DNA of 64,000 nt. Source: Bacillus sp. Y1 (lineage in GTDB: Bacteria; Bacillota; Bacilli; Bacillales; Cytobacillaceae). Positions within the stretch are counted from its first letter, which is position 1; each line of letters starts with the position of its first letter. Where the stretch lies: the NCBI RefSeq assembly GCF_003586445.1, contig NZ_CP030028.1, forward strand, positions 3,486,501 to 3,550,500. The letters are read 5' to 3'. The notes under the pieces are model-generated. The model saw only the letters and a program-made list of their open reading frames with translations, searched no databases and was not told the origin of the DNA. A program made the position numbers and the translations under genes. This document shows, piece after piece, positions 53,238 to 61,825 of this stretch.

Positions 53238-53353
53238 GAAAAGCGGAGCCGACTGTTCTGGCCCGACAAGCGTAAGGCGAATATCGCAGGAAGGCCTGCC
53301 TTCTGGAGATGTTTGACTTACGACCTCGAGGGCCAAGGAGGCGGAGCTAAACA
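53238..53353. repeat. Structured intergenic repeat, copy 2
   Basis: 116 bp beginning GAAAAGCGGA and ending GGAGCTAAACA, directly after copy 1 in the same orientation. The stems correspond to those of copy 1 but with paired changes: TGGCCC/GGGCCA, CGTAAG/CTTACG and AGGAAGGC/GCCTTCT. Similar elements are, from memory, widespread between genes in Bacillaceae. Confidence 0.8.
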
Positions 53354-53365
53354 AAAAAGAAAAAA

Positions 53366-53384
53366 CAGCAATCCTAAGATTGCC
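53366..53384 (-). terminator. Terminator of spoIIP-yqxA
   Basis: Stem CGGCAATC/GATTGCTG with a 4-nt loop, followed by TTTTTTCTTTTTT on the minus strand, seven bases past the yqxA stop. Confidence 0.9.
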
Positions 53385-53390
53385 GTATTT

Positions 53391-53720
53391 CTACCTGTCC
53401 GTGATAAGATCAATCGTAATATCTGCTATACCCGTTACTATGTCTGCTAATGTTTTGCCTAAGTCTGAGAAGAAGTTATAGGCTTCCATTTCTTCTAGCT
53501 GCTCTCTTTTTTTATTAATATCGTGACTATCTACATTATTTCCTAATACCGATACTTGGACATTTTCTTCTTGTTCGTTAATAGTGAATGCACCTTTAAA
53601 ATTAGGATCTTCAAATCCCTTCATGTTTACGATCCCGTTGTTTGCAATTTGCATTCCAAATAATACTGATACAAACATGAGAGACATTAACAATATGCTT
53701 TTAAACATAAACATTTTCAT
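53391..53720 (-). CDS. yqxA: DUF3679 family protein YqxA
   Basis: 109 residues from the ATG at 53720 after TTTAGGTGA. One N-terminal membrane segment (about 5-27), then a polar domain with NNGIVNMKGFEDPNF and a C-terminal helix. Lies between spoIIP and lepA, as in B. subtilis; probably cotranscribed with spoIIP in sporulation. Function unknown. Confidence 0.85.
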   Translation of the reverse strand: MKMFMFKSILLMSLMFVSVLFGMQIANNGIVNMKGFEDPNFKGAFTINEQEENVQVSVLGNNVDSHDINKKREQLEEMEAYNFFSDLGKTLADIVTGIADITIDLITDR

Positions 53721-53740
53721 AACTATCACCTAAATTAACA

Positions 53741-54937
53741 TTATTGCTCCTCAGAAGGAACGGTTACTGGGTAATTCACCTTTTCTGCATCCCAGAAAAT
53801 TTCGCTAAATACATCTGCAAATGCATCTGCAGAAAGATTAAGCTCGTCAAAGTTGTTATCCACTCCACCAAACTCTACTAATAGAGCATTTCCGGAAAGG
53901 TCCTGATTGAAACGGCCATTTGTACTAGCTCCACTCTTTTGGATAATTCCTCTGCTTAAACCAGGATATTTCTCCTCGAGTTTCTTGTGGATTTCCGTCG
54001 CTAACTTTAAATTCTTTTCGTAATTTGGATGTTCTGCTCCAATTACAAAAGCTAGTTTCGCGTATGATTTACCATTGATTACTTTCGTTGTATCCTCTTT
54101 TCTTCTTGAATCACGATGAATATCTATCAAATACGATAAGTTAGAATTACCAGCCATTGCTTCTTGTACAAGAGCCCTAGAAGCGTCATAGGATCGGCCA
54201 TACGTCCAACCATTGGAATTTAAACGATTCGTAATATCGGTTTTATCCACTATTGTGCCAACCCCATTACCTTCCAACCTCTCTTGCAGGCGATCACCTA
54301 TTTTCGTTACATTTATTTCTGAGTGTTGCGCACTATTTGGATCCGTCACTCCTTTTAAATAAGGGAGGTAAGATTCTCTTGTATGAGAGAAATAAATGTA
54401 AGCAACCTTTTTATCACCTGTTGTTAAAGGAGGAGTTACTTTATTTGGTTCTTCTTTTGTAATATCGTCCGTGTTTTGCAAACTCGCCTCATTTTCTGTG
54501 TTCAACGCTTCCTCTGGTGGAGCTGATTCAATCGGCATATTGGTATAATTGGTTCCTTCACCAGCAACAAGAATTTTCCCATCAAATAAGGAGAACCCCG
54601 GAAGTTCTCTGCCTAATAAACTCCGTGGATCATCAAGATTCACATTTGTGGAGGCTTTAAACAAGACACTCGACATACTCGGAACTTCATCTCTTTCTAC
54701 TAATCCGCTCATAAAATAATGGTTTTCTCTAGCCATCAACTGAAAGAGTACATTTCCGCTCACATTCATTGTCGCTTTGTTCACACTCGATGATCTAAGC
54801 TGATATTGTGGGTTTAAAGAAGTTAATAGTCCGCTCACAGAAAAGAGTAGGAAAATCAACAACAAACACGATAAAATGAGTTTTAAAATGCTTGTCCCTT
54901 GAATAGTTACAACATAGGGCGTTTTTTGTAGTTTCAT
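53741..54937 (-). CDS. spoIIP: Stage II sporulation protein P
   Basis: 398 residues. One membrane anchor at about 16-38, then an extracytoplasmic domain. The SpoIIP catalytic domain shows YIYFSHTRESYLPYL (zinc His), YLIDIHRDSRRK, FVIGAEHPNYEKNL and LLVEFGGVDN (Glu). Amidase/endopeptidase of the DMP complex (SpoIID, M, P) for engulfment. AGAGGTGG precedes the ATG. A mother-cell promoter is expected in 54938-55013, but I see only a weak SigE-like -10 (CATATCAT). Confidence 0.93.
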   Translation of the reverse strand: MKLQKTPYVVTIQGTSILKLILSCLLLIFLLFSVSGLLTSLNPQYQLRSSSVNKATMNVSGNVLFQLMARENHYFMSGLVERDEVPSMSSVLFKASTNVNLDDPRSLLGRELPGFSLFDGKILVAGEGTNYTNMPIESAPPEEALNTENEASLQNTDDITKEEPNKVTPPLTTGDKKVAYIYFSHTRESYLPYLKGVTDPNSAQHSEINVTKIGDRLQERLEGNGVGTIVDKTDITNRLNSNGWTYGRSYDASRALVQEAMAGNSNLSYLIDIHRDSRRKEDTTKVINGKSYAKLAFVIGAEHPNYEKNLKLATEIHKKLEEKYPGLSRGIIQKSGASTNGRFNQDLSGNALLVEFGGVDNNFDELNLSADAFADVFSEIFWDAEKVNYPVTVPSEEQ

Positions 54938-55013
54938 TATTCCACCTCTTAGCCTAGTCTAGTAAATGATATGTACTTACTAGAGAAGGTAGAACAATAA
55001 ATTTGGACGAACT

Positions 55014-56009
55014 CTATCTTGTATAGAAACCTGCATTATCTTGATTTACGGCATCATGCAAAGCAGCATTTAATCCATTTGCAATTAAATTGGACATATC
55101 TTCAATAAATACATCCACTTCCTTTGGCGTTACCATTAAGTTATGTCCAAGCGGGGATAATACTTCATGAATCAATCTTCTTTTTTCTTCATCCTCTAAA
55201 GTACCTATCATTCCAAGAAATGTATTTCGGTGATGTTCTTCAGGCATATCTTCGTCAGTCAATTTCTTCTTCTCACCAAACGTCATTCCCGCTGGCGCTA
55301 ATGCCCTAGAAGGTCGATTTCCTTCTTTTAACTCCCGTCCAAAATGCTTTAAAATAAAATCAATCGTATCACTTGTAATGGAAACCGCATCAACCACCGT
55401 TGGCACGCCCACTGCGATAACAGGTATTCCTAATGTTTCTTCACTAAGCTCCTTACGCTTATTTCCTACCCCAGATCCTGGATGTATTCCTGTATTTGAT
55501 ATCTGAACCGTTGAATTTACCCTCTCAATCGATCGCGAAGCTAACGCATCAATAGCGATAACAAAGTCAGGTTTTGTTTTCTCAACCACTCCCATAATAA
55601 TGTCACTTGTTTCTATACCTGTTAAGCCCATCACACCAGGAGCTAACGCACTTACTGAACGATAGCCTTCGTCCACACTCTCAGGACTTAATTGATATAA
55701 ATGTCTCGTAACTAATAGATTTTCACACACCTGTGGACCAAGAGCATCAGGAGTAACATTCCAATTCCCTAGTCCAACTACAAGGCAGGAGGCATCTTTA
55801 TTTATTCCTAATCCACTTAAAAAATGGGAGAATTCTCTCGCAAACGTTTCTTCAACCTTTTTTTGTAAATCCGTGTCCTGTTGTCTAATTCCTTGAACTT
55901 CGATGGTTAAATACTTTCCTGCTTTTTTATTTAGCTCTTTCTCTCCTTCCTTAGACACTTCTACTAGCGATAGCTTAATTCCGTTCTCTTCTTTTTCTTT
56001 AATAACCAC
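55014..56009 (-). CDS. gpr: Germination protease GPR, main part (frame broken at N-terminus)
   Basis: 331 residues from a GTG at 56009. All of the A25-family core is here: [77 protein letters not shown] and [14 protein letters not shown]. The catalytic Asp residues of DALGP/AIDAL type are intact. GPR degrades small acid-soluble spore proteins at germination. The normal N-terminus, about 40 residues with the propeptide, is in another frame at 56042-56137. Adding one G to the run of seven would join them. Confidence 0.92.
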   Translation of the reverse strand: MVIKEKEENGIKLSLVEVSKEGEKELNKKAGKYLTIEVQGIRQQDTDLQKKVEETFAREFSHFLSGLGINKDASCLVVGLGNWNVTPDALGPQVCENLLVTRHLYQLSPESVDEGYRSVSALAPGVMGLTGIETSDIIMGVVEKTKPDFVIAIDALASRSIERVNSTVQISNTGIHPGSGVGNKRKELSEETLGIPVIAVGVPTVVDAVSITSDTIDFILKHFGRELKEGNRPSRALAPAGMTFGEKKKLTDEDMPEEHHRNTFLGMIGTLEDEEKRRLIHEVLSPLGHNLMVTPKEVDVFIEDMSNLIANGLNAALHDAVNQDNAGFYTR

Positions 56010-56041
56010 ACCATTTATATTAGAGAGATCTTGTGCATCTG

Positions 56042-56137
56042 TTACATTCCCCCCCTGCTAGCAATCACCATCTCCCTTGCCTCTACTGCCAAATCGGTGC
56101 GGATAGAATATCTACTTAAATCTATTGATTCTTTCAT
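56042..56137 (-). CDS. gpr: Germination protease GPR, N-terminal fragment
   Basis: 31 residues from the ATG at 56137 (an ATG at 56140 is also possible) after GAGGGG. It reads [20 protein letters not shown], then [15 protein letters not shown]. [11 protein letters not shown] equals the conserved GPR N-terminus at the zymogen processing site. The frame breaks at seven G (minus strand, 56050-56056). With eight G the reading continues [13 protein letters not shown] into the main part. Too short to be seen as an independent gene. Confidence 0.85.
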   Translation of the reverse strand: MKESIDLSRYSIRTDLAVEAREMVIASRGGM

Positions 56138-56181
56138 CATAAGCCCCTCTCTTTCGTCAAATTAGATAATAAACTAGCAAC

Positions 56182-56212
56182 TATTATTTCCTTTTCTATA
56201 TGAAACCATTCA
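56182..56212 (-). promoter_or_regulatory. Candidate forespore (SigG/SigF-type) promoter of gpr
   Basis: Minus strand TGAATG (56207-56212), 18-bp spacer, AATAATA (56182-56188), close to the SigG pattern TGhATR-N17-19-CATnnTA. GPR is known to be forespore-expressed in Bacillus. Weak in the -10, so tentative. Confidence 0.5.
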
Positions 56213-56252
56213 AATCATTGGATATCGGCTAATATATTTCCATTGAAAAGTA

Positions 56253-56281
56253 TTGCAATAGTATGCACCGAATGATAAAAT
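56253..56281 (+). promoter_or_regulatory. Sigma-A promoter of rpsT
   Basis: -35 TTGCAA (56253-56258), 17-bp spacer, -10 TAAAAT (56276-56281). A leader of about 75 nt follows, including a small CGAG/CTCG hairpin near 56325-56340. Confidence 0.6.
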
Positions 56282-56363
56282 GTGTTTTGTTCTTAATTTA
56301 CGTAAATTAATGAATGGTGATAGTCGAGGATATAATCTCGATGCTTTGTAGGAGGTGAAAAGA

Positions 56364-56630
56364 ATGCCAAATATTAAATCTGCAATCAAGCGCGTGAAAA
56401 CAAGCGAAGAGCGTAATGCACGTAACACGATGGTGAAATCTGCAACACGTACGGCTGTTAAGAAAGTAGAATCAGCTATCGTAAACGGTGACGCTACTAC
56501 TGCACAAGAGAGCTATGCTCTTGCTGCAAGTAAACTTGACAAAGCTGCAGCAAAGGGTCTTATCCACAAAAATGCTGCTGCTCGCAAAAAGTCTCGTTTA
56601 ATGAAGAAATTAAACTCATTAAACTCTTAA
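56364..56630 (+). CDS. rpsT: 30S ribosomal protein S20
   Basis: 88 residues from the ATG at 56364 after GGAGGTG; three earlier codons are inside the ribosome binding site. [15 protein letters not shown] and the basic [15 protein letters not shown] end are diagnostic of bS20. Divergent from gpr and convergent with holA. Confidence 0.98.
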   Translation: MPNIKSAIKRVKTSEERNARNTMVKSATRTAVKKVESAIVNGDATTAQESYALAASKLDKAAAKGLIHKNAAARKKSRLMKKLNSLNS

Positions 56631-56650
56631 TTTTTGCTACTCATAGATAT

Positions 56651-56680
56651 AAAGCTAGATCCATATAGGATCTAGCTTTT
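56651..56680. terminator. Terminator between rpsT and holA
   Basis: Perfect AAAGCTAGATCC/GGATCTAGCTTT stem, 5-nt loop, then TTTTT on the plus strand; six bases from the convergent holA stop. Confidence 0.92.
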
Positions 56681-56686
56681 TTTGAT

Positions 56687-57709
56687 TTACGAACTAGAAT
56701 GTAAATGAAATAAGAACATTTCAATAAGAAGCTCCTTGTTCATTCCACCTGTCTTCGCTTGATAATCAGCGTCTGCTAACATTTTCATAATTTTCGTCAG
56801 TTCTTCATCACTAAATTGCATCGCTTGACCTGCAGCTAGTTTCACGCGGAATGGATGTACTTTCAAATACCCTCCCATTTGCTGTTGACCGTATCCACGT
56901 CTTGCTAATTCCTTTACCTGGTAAATTAACCGGAACTGACCTGCAATAATCGCTAATATTTTTAGTGGTTCTTCGTTTTGCCTTAACAAATCATAATAAA
57001 TACGTAATGCCTCGTCTACTTTTCGATGCACCACTTTATCAACGAGTGTAAAAATATTTTGTTCAAGTGAGCGTGACACGAGCTTTTCTACTGTTTCGGC
57101 ATCAATTTGTTTTGTTTCATTGCAATATAAGCTAAGCTTGTCCACCTCTGAGGTTAATAAAAATAGATTGGTCCCAGCTAATGCAAGCATCCGCTCTACT
57201 GCCTCATCATCTATGCTTGTTCCATTTGTCTTTGCTCTTTGGACAATCCAATTCTTTAGTTCGTGTTCCCCAAGTTTCTTTGCTTCAGCCACTACAGCAG
57301 TTCTCTTTAATTCCTTTGTAAGCTTTTTTCGTTCGTCCAGCTTTTCATATGGCGCTACCATCACAACAATCGAATAAGGGGACGGCTCCTTCATGTATTG
57401 TTCTAGTCTTCCTAGCTGATGTTCCACTTTGTCCTTCGTTTTTTCAGCAGTTAAGAAACCTGGGTTATTTAAAAATATCAGCCTTTTATCCCCTAAGAAT
57501 GGGATTGTTTCGGCATCCTCTAATGCCACTTCAATCGGTATTTCTTCTAAATCATAGGTGGATAGATTAAAATCACTTTCATCTTCACCCAAAACATTTT
57601 GTATAAAAAGCTGCTTTGTTTCATTTATTAGAAACGATTCTGTTCCATACAAAACGTAAATTGGAGAAAATTCTTTCCTCTTAATTTGCTTCCATAAATC
57701 AAAAATCAC
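56687..57709 (-). CDS. holA: DNA polymerase III delta subunit
   Basis: 340 residues, GTG start at 57709 with GAGG upstream. YVLYGTESFLINETK (HolA-type inactive P-loop), ETIPFLGDKRLIFLNNP and the C-terminal KLAAGQAMQFSDEELTKI region fit the delta subunit (YqeN). It opens the sliding clamp within the clamp loader. Confidence 0.93.
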   Translation of the reverse strand: MIFDLWKQIKRKEFSPIYVLYGTESFLINETKQLFIQNVLGEDESDFNLSTYDLEEIPIEVALEDAETIPFLGDKRLIFLNNPGFLTAEKTKDKVEHQLGRLEQYMKEPSPYSIVVMVAPYEKLDERKKLTKELKRTAVVAEAKKLGEHELKNWIVQRAKTNGTSIDDEAVERMLALAGTNLFLLTSEVDKLSLYCNETKQIDAETVEKLVSRSLEQNIFTLVDKVVHRKVDEALRIYYDLLRQNEEPLKILAIIAGQFRLIYQVKELARRGYGQQQMGGYLKVHPFRVKLAAGQAMQFSDEELTKIMKMLADADYQAKTGGMNKELLIEMFLFHLHSSS

Positions 57710-58009
57710 TTTTCCTCGCTCCGTTCAGGAAAATAGGTTACTTATTTATCCTAATGAAGGATCAAGGATTTGACAAGCATTTTAAAGGGAATTGATCAAT
57801 CTCCTGACCAATTCCCATCTATAGAAACGCTGAAAAAAGAGGCCTAGGATACTCCTTATACAGCGATAACCCCCGTTGTATACCTTATTGTTACCGTACA
57901 TCTAAAAAGTATTTGTGACAATCACTGACAAGCAAGGAAAAGAAACAAGAGGATCGGTAGATTTTTTTTATGAAATCGCTTATACTAAGATTGATTAGGA
58001 GGGGTAGTT
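57710..58009. other. Divergent intergenic region between holA and yqzM
   Basis: 300 bp. It holds the holA promoter (57748-57776) and the yqzM ribosome binding site. A 39-codon minus-strand frame at 57782-57901 has no ribosome binding site and is not called. No other structure seen. Confidence 0.5.
57748..57776 (-). promoter_or_regulatory. Sigma-A promoter of holA
   Basis: Minus strand -35 TTGTCA (57771-57776), 17-bp spacer, -10 TAGGAT (57748-57753). Confidence 0.6.
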
Positions 58010-58144
58010 GTGAACGAATTTGAGAAAAATGTGCAAAGTAAACGTAATGACGCTGTTGATTCTGGTGTAGGGTTCATCGTTTCCTTCGGTTTTTTTGCAA
58101 CTTTATTTATCATTGCAACTGTCATTAAACTCGTAGGGGCATAA
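58010..58144 (+). CDS. yqzM: YqzM family small membrane protein
   Basis: 44 residues, read directly from the sequence. GTG start after TTAGGAGGGG. Begins MNEFEKNVQSKRNDAVDSG and continues as one membrane helix (GFIVSFGFFATLFIIATVIK), ending LVGA. Length, sequence type and position between holA and comEC match B. subtilis yqzM. Function unknown, probably sporulation-related. Confidence 0.92.
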   Translation: MNEFEKNVQSKRNDAVDSGVGFIVSFGFFATLFIIATVIKLVGA

Positions 58145-58167
58145 AGTTCTGCTACATAAAACATAAG

Positions 58168-58187
58168 GAGACTGCTACTGCAGTCTC
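58168..58187. terminator. Terminator between yqzM and comEC
   Basis: Perfect GAGACTGC/GCAGTCTC stem, 4-nt loop, then TTTTTT on the plus strand; four bases from the convergent comEC stop. Confidence 0.9.
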
Positions 58188-58191
58188 TTTT

Positions 58192-60513
58192 TTATGGGTT
58201 TGTTACATCATATGGGATATGTTTAGAAAAGGTTCCTATCCCATTCTGAAAAGTGTAACTAATTGCACCATCTGTATCAGTACGGAAAATTTTTATATTT
58301 CTTTCCTTTAACCGATCCAAAACTTCTTGATGTGGATGCCCAAATCGGTTGGTCTTCCCAACAGATATCACCGCAACTTTCGGCTGATAGGCCTGAAGAA
58401 GAGTAGCAGATGTAGAGCTTTTGCTGCCATGATGACCTATTTTTAAAACATCCACCGGTAAGGTAGGATACTCTCTCAATAGTCTTTCTTCTCCTTGTTC
58501 ACCTAAATCTCCTGTAAACAACCAGAATAACCCTCCTAATTTCACATGAATAACGACTGAATTATCGTTTCTATCCTCTTGTTCAATAATTGGATTAACA
58601 ATTTTAAAGGAGGATCCATTTTCATTCCAACTCATTCCGTTCTTCACAAATATGACGTTAGTTTTCTTTTCTTTAGCTAAATGAATGATATCATTTTCCA
58701 AGTTGGAACGATTAGAAACATAAGGAAGGATTAATTCTTTCACTCTTATTGTTTCAAGAACAGACTTTGCTCCACCGATATGATCCATATCACCATGCGT
58801 TATTATTAATTTATCAATTGTACTTATCCCTTTTCCTTTTAAAAAGGGGACGAGAATATCATTTCCAACTTCAAAAGGATTTCTTGACTTTTCCCATTCC
58901 TCCTCATAAAAAGACATAGTCCCTCCTGTATCAATCACATACGTTTTTTTATGAAAACCGTTTTGAATAACGATACTGTCTCCTTGCCCAACATCAACAA
59001 ACGTGATTTGTCCTGAGAAAGAATAATGTGACAAGCAGTAGGAAAAAGTGAGGGTAAATAACAAAGGAAGGATTGATATCAGTTGGTTTATCCTTGTCTT
59101 GCCTGTCTCCCATTTGTAGAGTAAATAGACAATAGAGCATATAAGGGCAAGTATCATCCAAACGTAAGGCCGGCCAATTGTGACTGTTTGGTATGGAAAC
59201 GAAGCTAACCAAACGGTGAATCGGTTCATTAAGGTAATGACAAAATCCACTGGTTTTATCATAAATGAGACAGGTTCCCCAAAAATGAGTAACAGAAAAA
59301 ATAGAGTGATAAAAACAGGGTTTATGATGATTGAGAAAAACGGAATATAAACGAGGTTTGCCAGTAATGACAACAGAGAAAATTCATAAAAATGATAGAG
59401 GACTATAGGGAGAGAACTTAACTGAGAAATAAATGACGCTTTTATTAAGAGGAATTTAGAAGACTTTAATAATCCTTTGGTGGAAAGAAGTAATGAGAAG
59501 GTCACACTAAAGGACAGCTGAAACCCAACATCAAAAAGGAGATAAGGTGAAAGAAATGCATAAACCATGAATACGATACTGCAAATATCTAGACTCGCCA
59601 TTTTTGACTGTGGTGATACGCGTCGAAGGAACAAAAAAAGAAACATCATCATCGCTGCTCGAAACACGGGAGGAGAGGCTCCTGACAGATAAGTAAAGAT
59701 TGGTAGGTAGAGAAGAAGGACAACAATCATGCGTTCCCTTGTCACTCCTAAACGCACACCAATATAATGGATGATGCTTACGTAAAGAGCAACATTTGCT
59801 CCAGAAATAGCTAATAAATGGATGATTCCTAGCTTTTGATACGCTTTCTCTAAGGATGGATCGAGTATCTGTCTCTCTCCAAACAGCAGTGCACTGCCTA
59901 AGGAAGCGACGGACTCGGGAAAATAAGATTCCAATAATGCGAGTGCCCTTTGCCTTTGCTTTTTTACAAGAAGAATTGGTCCATCATGTTCGTTACAATC
60001 CCCCCATTGATCAACAACTAACTGCCAATGAATTTGTTGATGATTTAAGTAAGATTGGTAATCAAAGGCATTTGGATTTGTTTGTCCATTCACTGTTTTT
60101 AAGCTACCTTTTAACTGACATGAATATCCAAGTAGTCTTTCCTCATTAAAACTGGACTTTTCCTTTTCGGACTTCATTCGGTATTTAATTAATAACTTTT
60201 CTCCGGTTATATCCTTTCCATAACCACTTAGTAGACTCCCATTAAGCGTTACTTCATCTTGAAACGAAACAGAAAACTGGGTCTCACTCCCTTTAAAAAC
60301 AGATTCATTTCTGTTTATATCAATCCTTGCCTTCGAATAGAAAACAAGGACAATCAACAAGATGATATAAACTTTTCTTTTTGAGAACCGCTTATAATAC
60401 AAAAATAAGATCAAAAATAAAAAGAGTGAGACCTTGACAACAACATGGGTCTGAAAAGCAATAACCAGAGCAAGTAAAGAAGTCATTGCAAAATAGATCC
60501 AACTTCCTTGCAA
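58192..60513 (-). CDS. comEC: DNA internalization protein ComEC
   Basis: 773 residues from the TTG at 60513, six bases after GGGGGTGAT; an ATG at 60543 in frame lacks a site. N-terminal helices and an OB-like soluble domain (about 60-170), then the competence channel (LLFGERQILD, HLLAISGANVALYVSI, PVFRAAMM), and a C-terminal metallo-beta-lactamase domain with THGDMDHIGG, GDLGEQGE and KIGHHGSKSST. Forms the membrane channel for incoming single-stranded DNA. Confidence 0.95.
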   Translation of the reverse strand: MQGSWIYFAMTSLLALVIAFQTHVVVKVSLFLFLILFLYYKRFSKRKVYIILLIVLVFYSKARIDINRNESVFKGSETQFSVSFQDEVTLNGSLLSGYGKDITGEKLLIKYRMKSEKEKSSFNEERLLGYSCQLKGSLKTVNGQTNPNAFDYQSYLNHQQIHWQLVVDQWGDCNEHDGPILLVKKQRQRALALLESYFPESVASLGSALLFGERQILDPSLEKAYQKLGIIHLLAISGANVALYVSIIHYIGVRLGVTRERMIVVLLLYLPIFTYLSGASPPVFRAAMMMFLFLFLRRVSPQSKMASLDICSIVFMVYAFLSPYLLFDVGFQLSFSVTFSLLLSTKGLLKSSKFLLIKASFISQLSSLPIVLYHFYEFSLLSLLANLVYIPFFSIIINPVFITLFFLLLIFGEPVSFMIKPVDFVITLMNRFTVWLASFPYQTVTIGRPYVWMILALICSIVYLLYKWETGKTRINQLISILPLLFTLTFSYCLSHYSFSGQITFVDVGQGDSIVIQNGFHKKTYVIDTGGTMSFYEEEWEKSRNPFEVGNDILVPFLKGKGISTIDKLIITHGDMDHIGGAKSVLETIRVKELILPYVSNRSNLENDIIHLAKEKKTNVIFVKNGMSWNENGSSFKIVNPIIEQEDRNDNSVVIHVKLGGLFWLFTGDLGEQGEERLLREYPTLPVDVLKIGHHGSKSSTSATLLQAYQPKVAVISVGKTNRFGHPHQEVLDRLKERNIKIFRTDTDGAISYTFQNGIGTFSKHIPYDVTNP

Positions 60514-60549
60514 GATATCACCCCCGGATCGTGTTTGAATCATGGTATA

Positions 60550-61047
60550 TTATTCTTGAAAATTCCAACTTAAACGCCCTGAGTTATCGTTTTTATTGTT
60601 AAGCTCATTTTCAATATCCATTTCTAGCTTTATCGCTTCCACATTGCTTATGCGAAGAAGATGATAGCAATATTCATGATTTTTATAATCATGCGTGTAA
60701 TAAATTTTTGTAATACCCGCTTGTAGGATCTTTTTCATACAATGTATACAAGGAAAATGAGTCACATAGATTTGACTTCCCTTTGTGGAAACTCCTTCAA
60801 GTGCACACTGAAGGATCGCATTTTCTTCGGCATGCAAACAGCGTAGACAGTGATTATCAACGACGTAACAGCCCGCATCAAGGCAGTGATCATCTCCACT
60901 AATTCCCCCATTATAGCCAGTTGAAATGATTCGATTATTCTTTACCAATACCGAACCTACATTCAGTCGATTACATGTGCTTCTCATACTTATCAGATGC
61001 GCATTTAGCATAAAGTATTGATCCCAAGTTAAACGATGGTTGCTCAT
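60550..61047 (-). CDS. comEB: ComE operon protein 2, dCMP deaminase family
   Basis: 165 residues from the ATG at 61047 after GGAGTGGGG. Zinc deaminase motif CLHAEENAIL with PCIHCMK, and STGYNGG. dCMP deaminase family; dispensable for transformation in B. subtilis. Second gene of comEA-EB-EC. Confidence 0.93.
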   Translation of the reverse strand: MSNHRLTWDQYFMLNAHLISMRSTCNRLNVGSVLVKNNRIISTGYNGGISGDDHCLDAGCYVVDNHCLRCLHAEENAILQCALEGVSTKGSQIYVTHFPCIHCMKKILQAGITKIYYTHDYKNHEYCYHLLRISNVEAIKLEMDIENELNNKNDNSGRLSWNFQE

Positions 61048-61113
61048 ATTCCCCACTCCAGATTTCTCATTTTCTACTAGTCTAAGGGAAATTGTCGATT
61101 TTAGTCAATGCTG

Positions 61114-61740
61114 TTATTTTACGATGATCTGATCCTGCAGCTTTTCAAATGTTTTATCACCAATCCCAGTAACAAGCTTCAAATCATCAATCGTTTGAAA
61201 TAACCCGCTATCTTCACGGTAGGCTATAATCGCTTCCGCTTTAGACGGTCCAATCCCAGGGAGATTTTGCAATTCATCAGAAGTAGCTTTATTAATATTG
61301 ATTTTGCCTTCTCCTTGACTAGTAGAGGTAGAACTAGCACCGGCAGACACAATCATATTTTCTCCTTCTTCTCCTATTAAAGGAATGTACAACACCATTT
61401 CATCTGTTAGCCGCCCAGCAAAGTTAATTTTTGTCTCGTCCGCTCCTTCCTTTAATCCTCCTGCCTTTTCAATAACATCGATTACCCTTTCATCCAGCAT
61501 CACTTCGTAAACACCAGGATTCTCTACCGCACCTTTTACATCAACCAAATTCTTAACATCAGGTTCCTGAACAAGCCTTTCTTCGGACACTTCCGGATCT
61601 TGTTCTTCCTCACTTGGAATCGTCCATTCATTTTCCTCTTCTTTGTCGTTTACAAGACCGCGAGCAAAAATTAGCATTCCAATGGCGATAACACAAGACC
61701 CAACAATAAACCATTTATACTTCTTTACAGAGTCCATCAT
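61114..61740 (-). CDS. comEA: Competence DNA receptor ComEA
   Basis: 208 residues. Short cytoplasmic start, one membrane helix (about 9-28), acidic linker, a SLBB domain (VDVKGAVENPGVYEV) and two C-terminal helix-hairpin-helix motifs (LQNLPGIGPSKAEAIIAYR, LKLVTGIGDKTFEKL). Binds double-stranded DNA outside the membrane. AAAGGAG seven bases before the ATG. No convincing ComK box (AAAA-N5-TTTT pair) was found in the 85-bp gap to comER. Confidence 0.96.
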   Translation of the reverse strand: MMDSVKKYKWFIVGSCVIAIGMLIFARGLVNDKEEENEWTIPSEEEQDPEVSEERLVQEPDVKNLVDVKGAVENPGVYEVMLDERVIDVIEKAGGLKEGADETKINFAGRLTDEMVLYIPLIGEEGENMIVSAGASSTSTSQGEGKININKATSDELQNLPGIGPSKAEAIIAYREDSGLFQTIDDLKLVTGIGDKTFEKLQDQIIVK

Positions 61741-61825
61741 CTTGTTACTCCTTTCTTGGCATATTCACAAATTTATTTACATACTTTTATATGAGAATGC
61801 TTGCTTTGTGAAGGAGGGAAGTACA

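Larger units (their letters stand above)
53043..53390. other. Intergenic region upstream of lepA
   Basis: 348 bp without a gene. In minus-strand order it contains the yqxA terminator (53366-53384), two tandem structured repeats (53119-53353), and the lepA promoter (53086-53114). Confidence 0.8.

Noticed and set aside
53119..53353. CRISPR array
   Set aside because: Only two long, diverged copies with 2-bp separation; no short direct repeats with regular spacers.
53119..53353. tRNA pair
   Set aside because: Hairpins are too long, and there is no cloverleaf, TTCGANNC arm or CCA end.
57782..57901. 39-codon minus-strand frame upstream of holA
   Set aside because: No ribosome binding site, composition unremarkable, and it lies upstream of the holA promoter.
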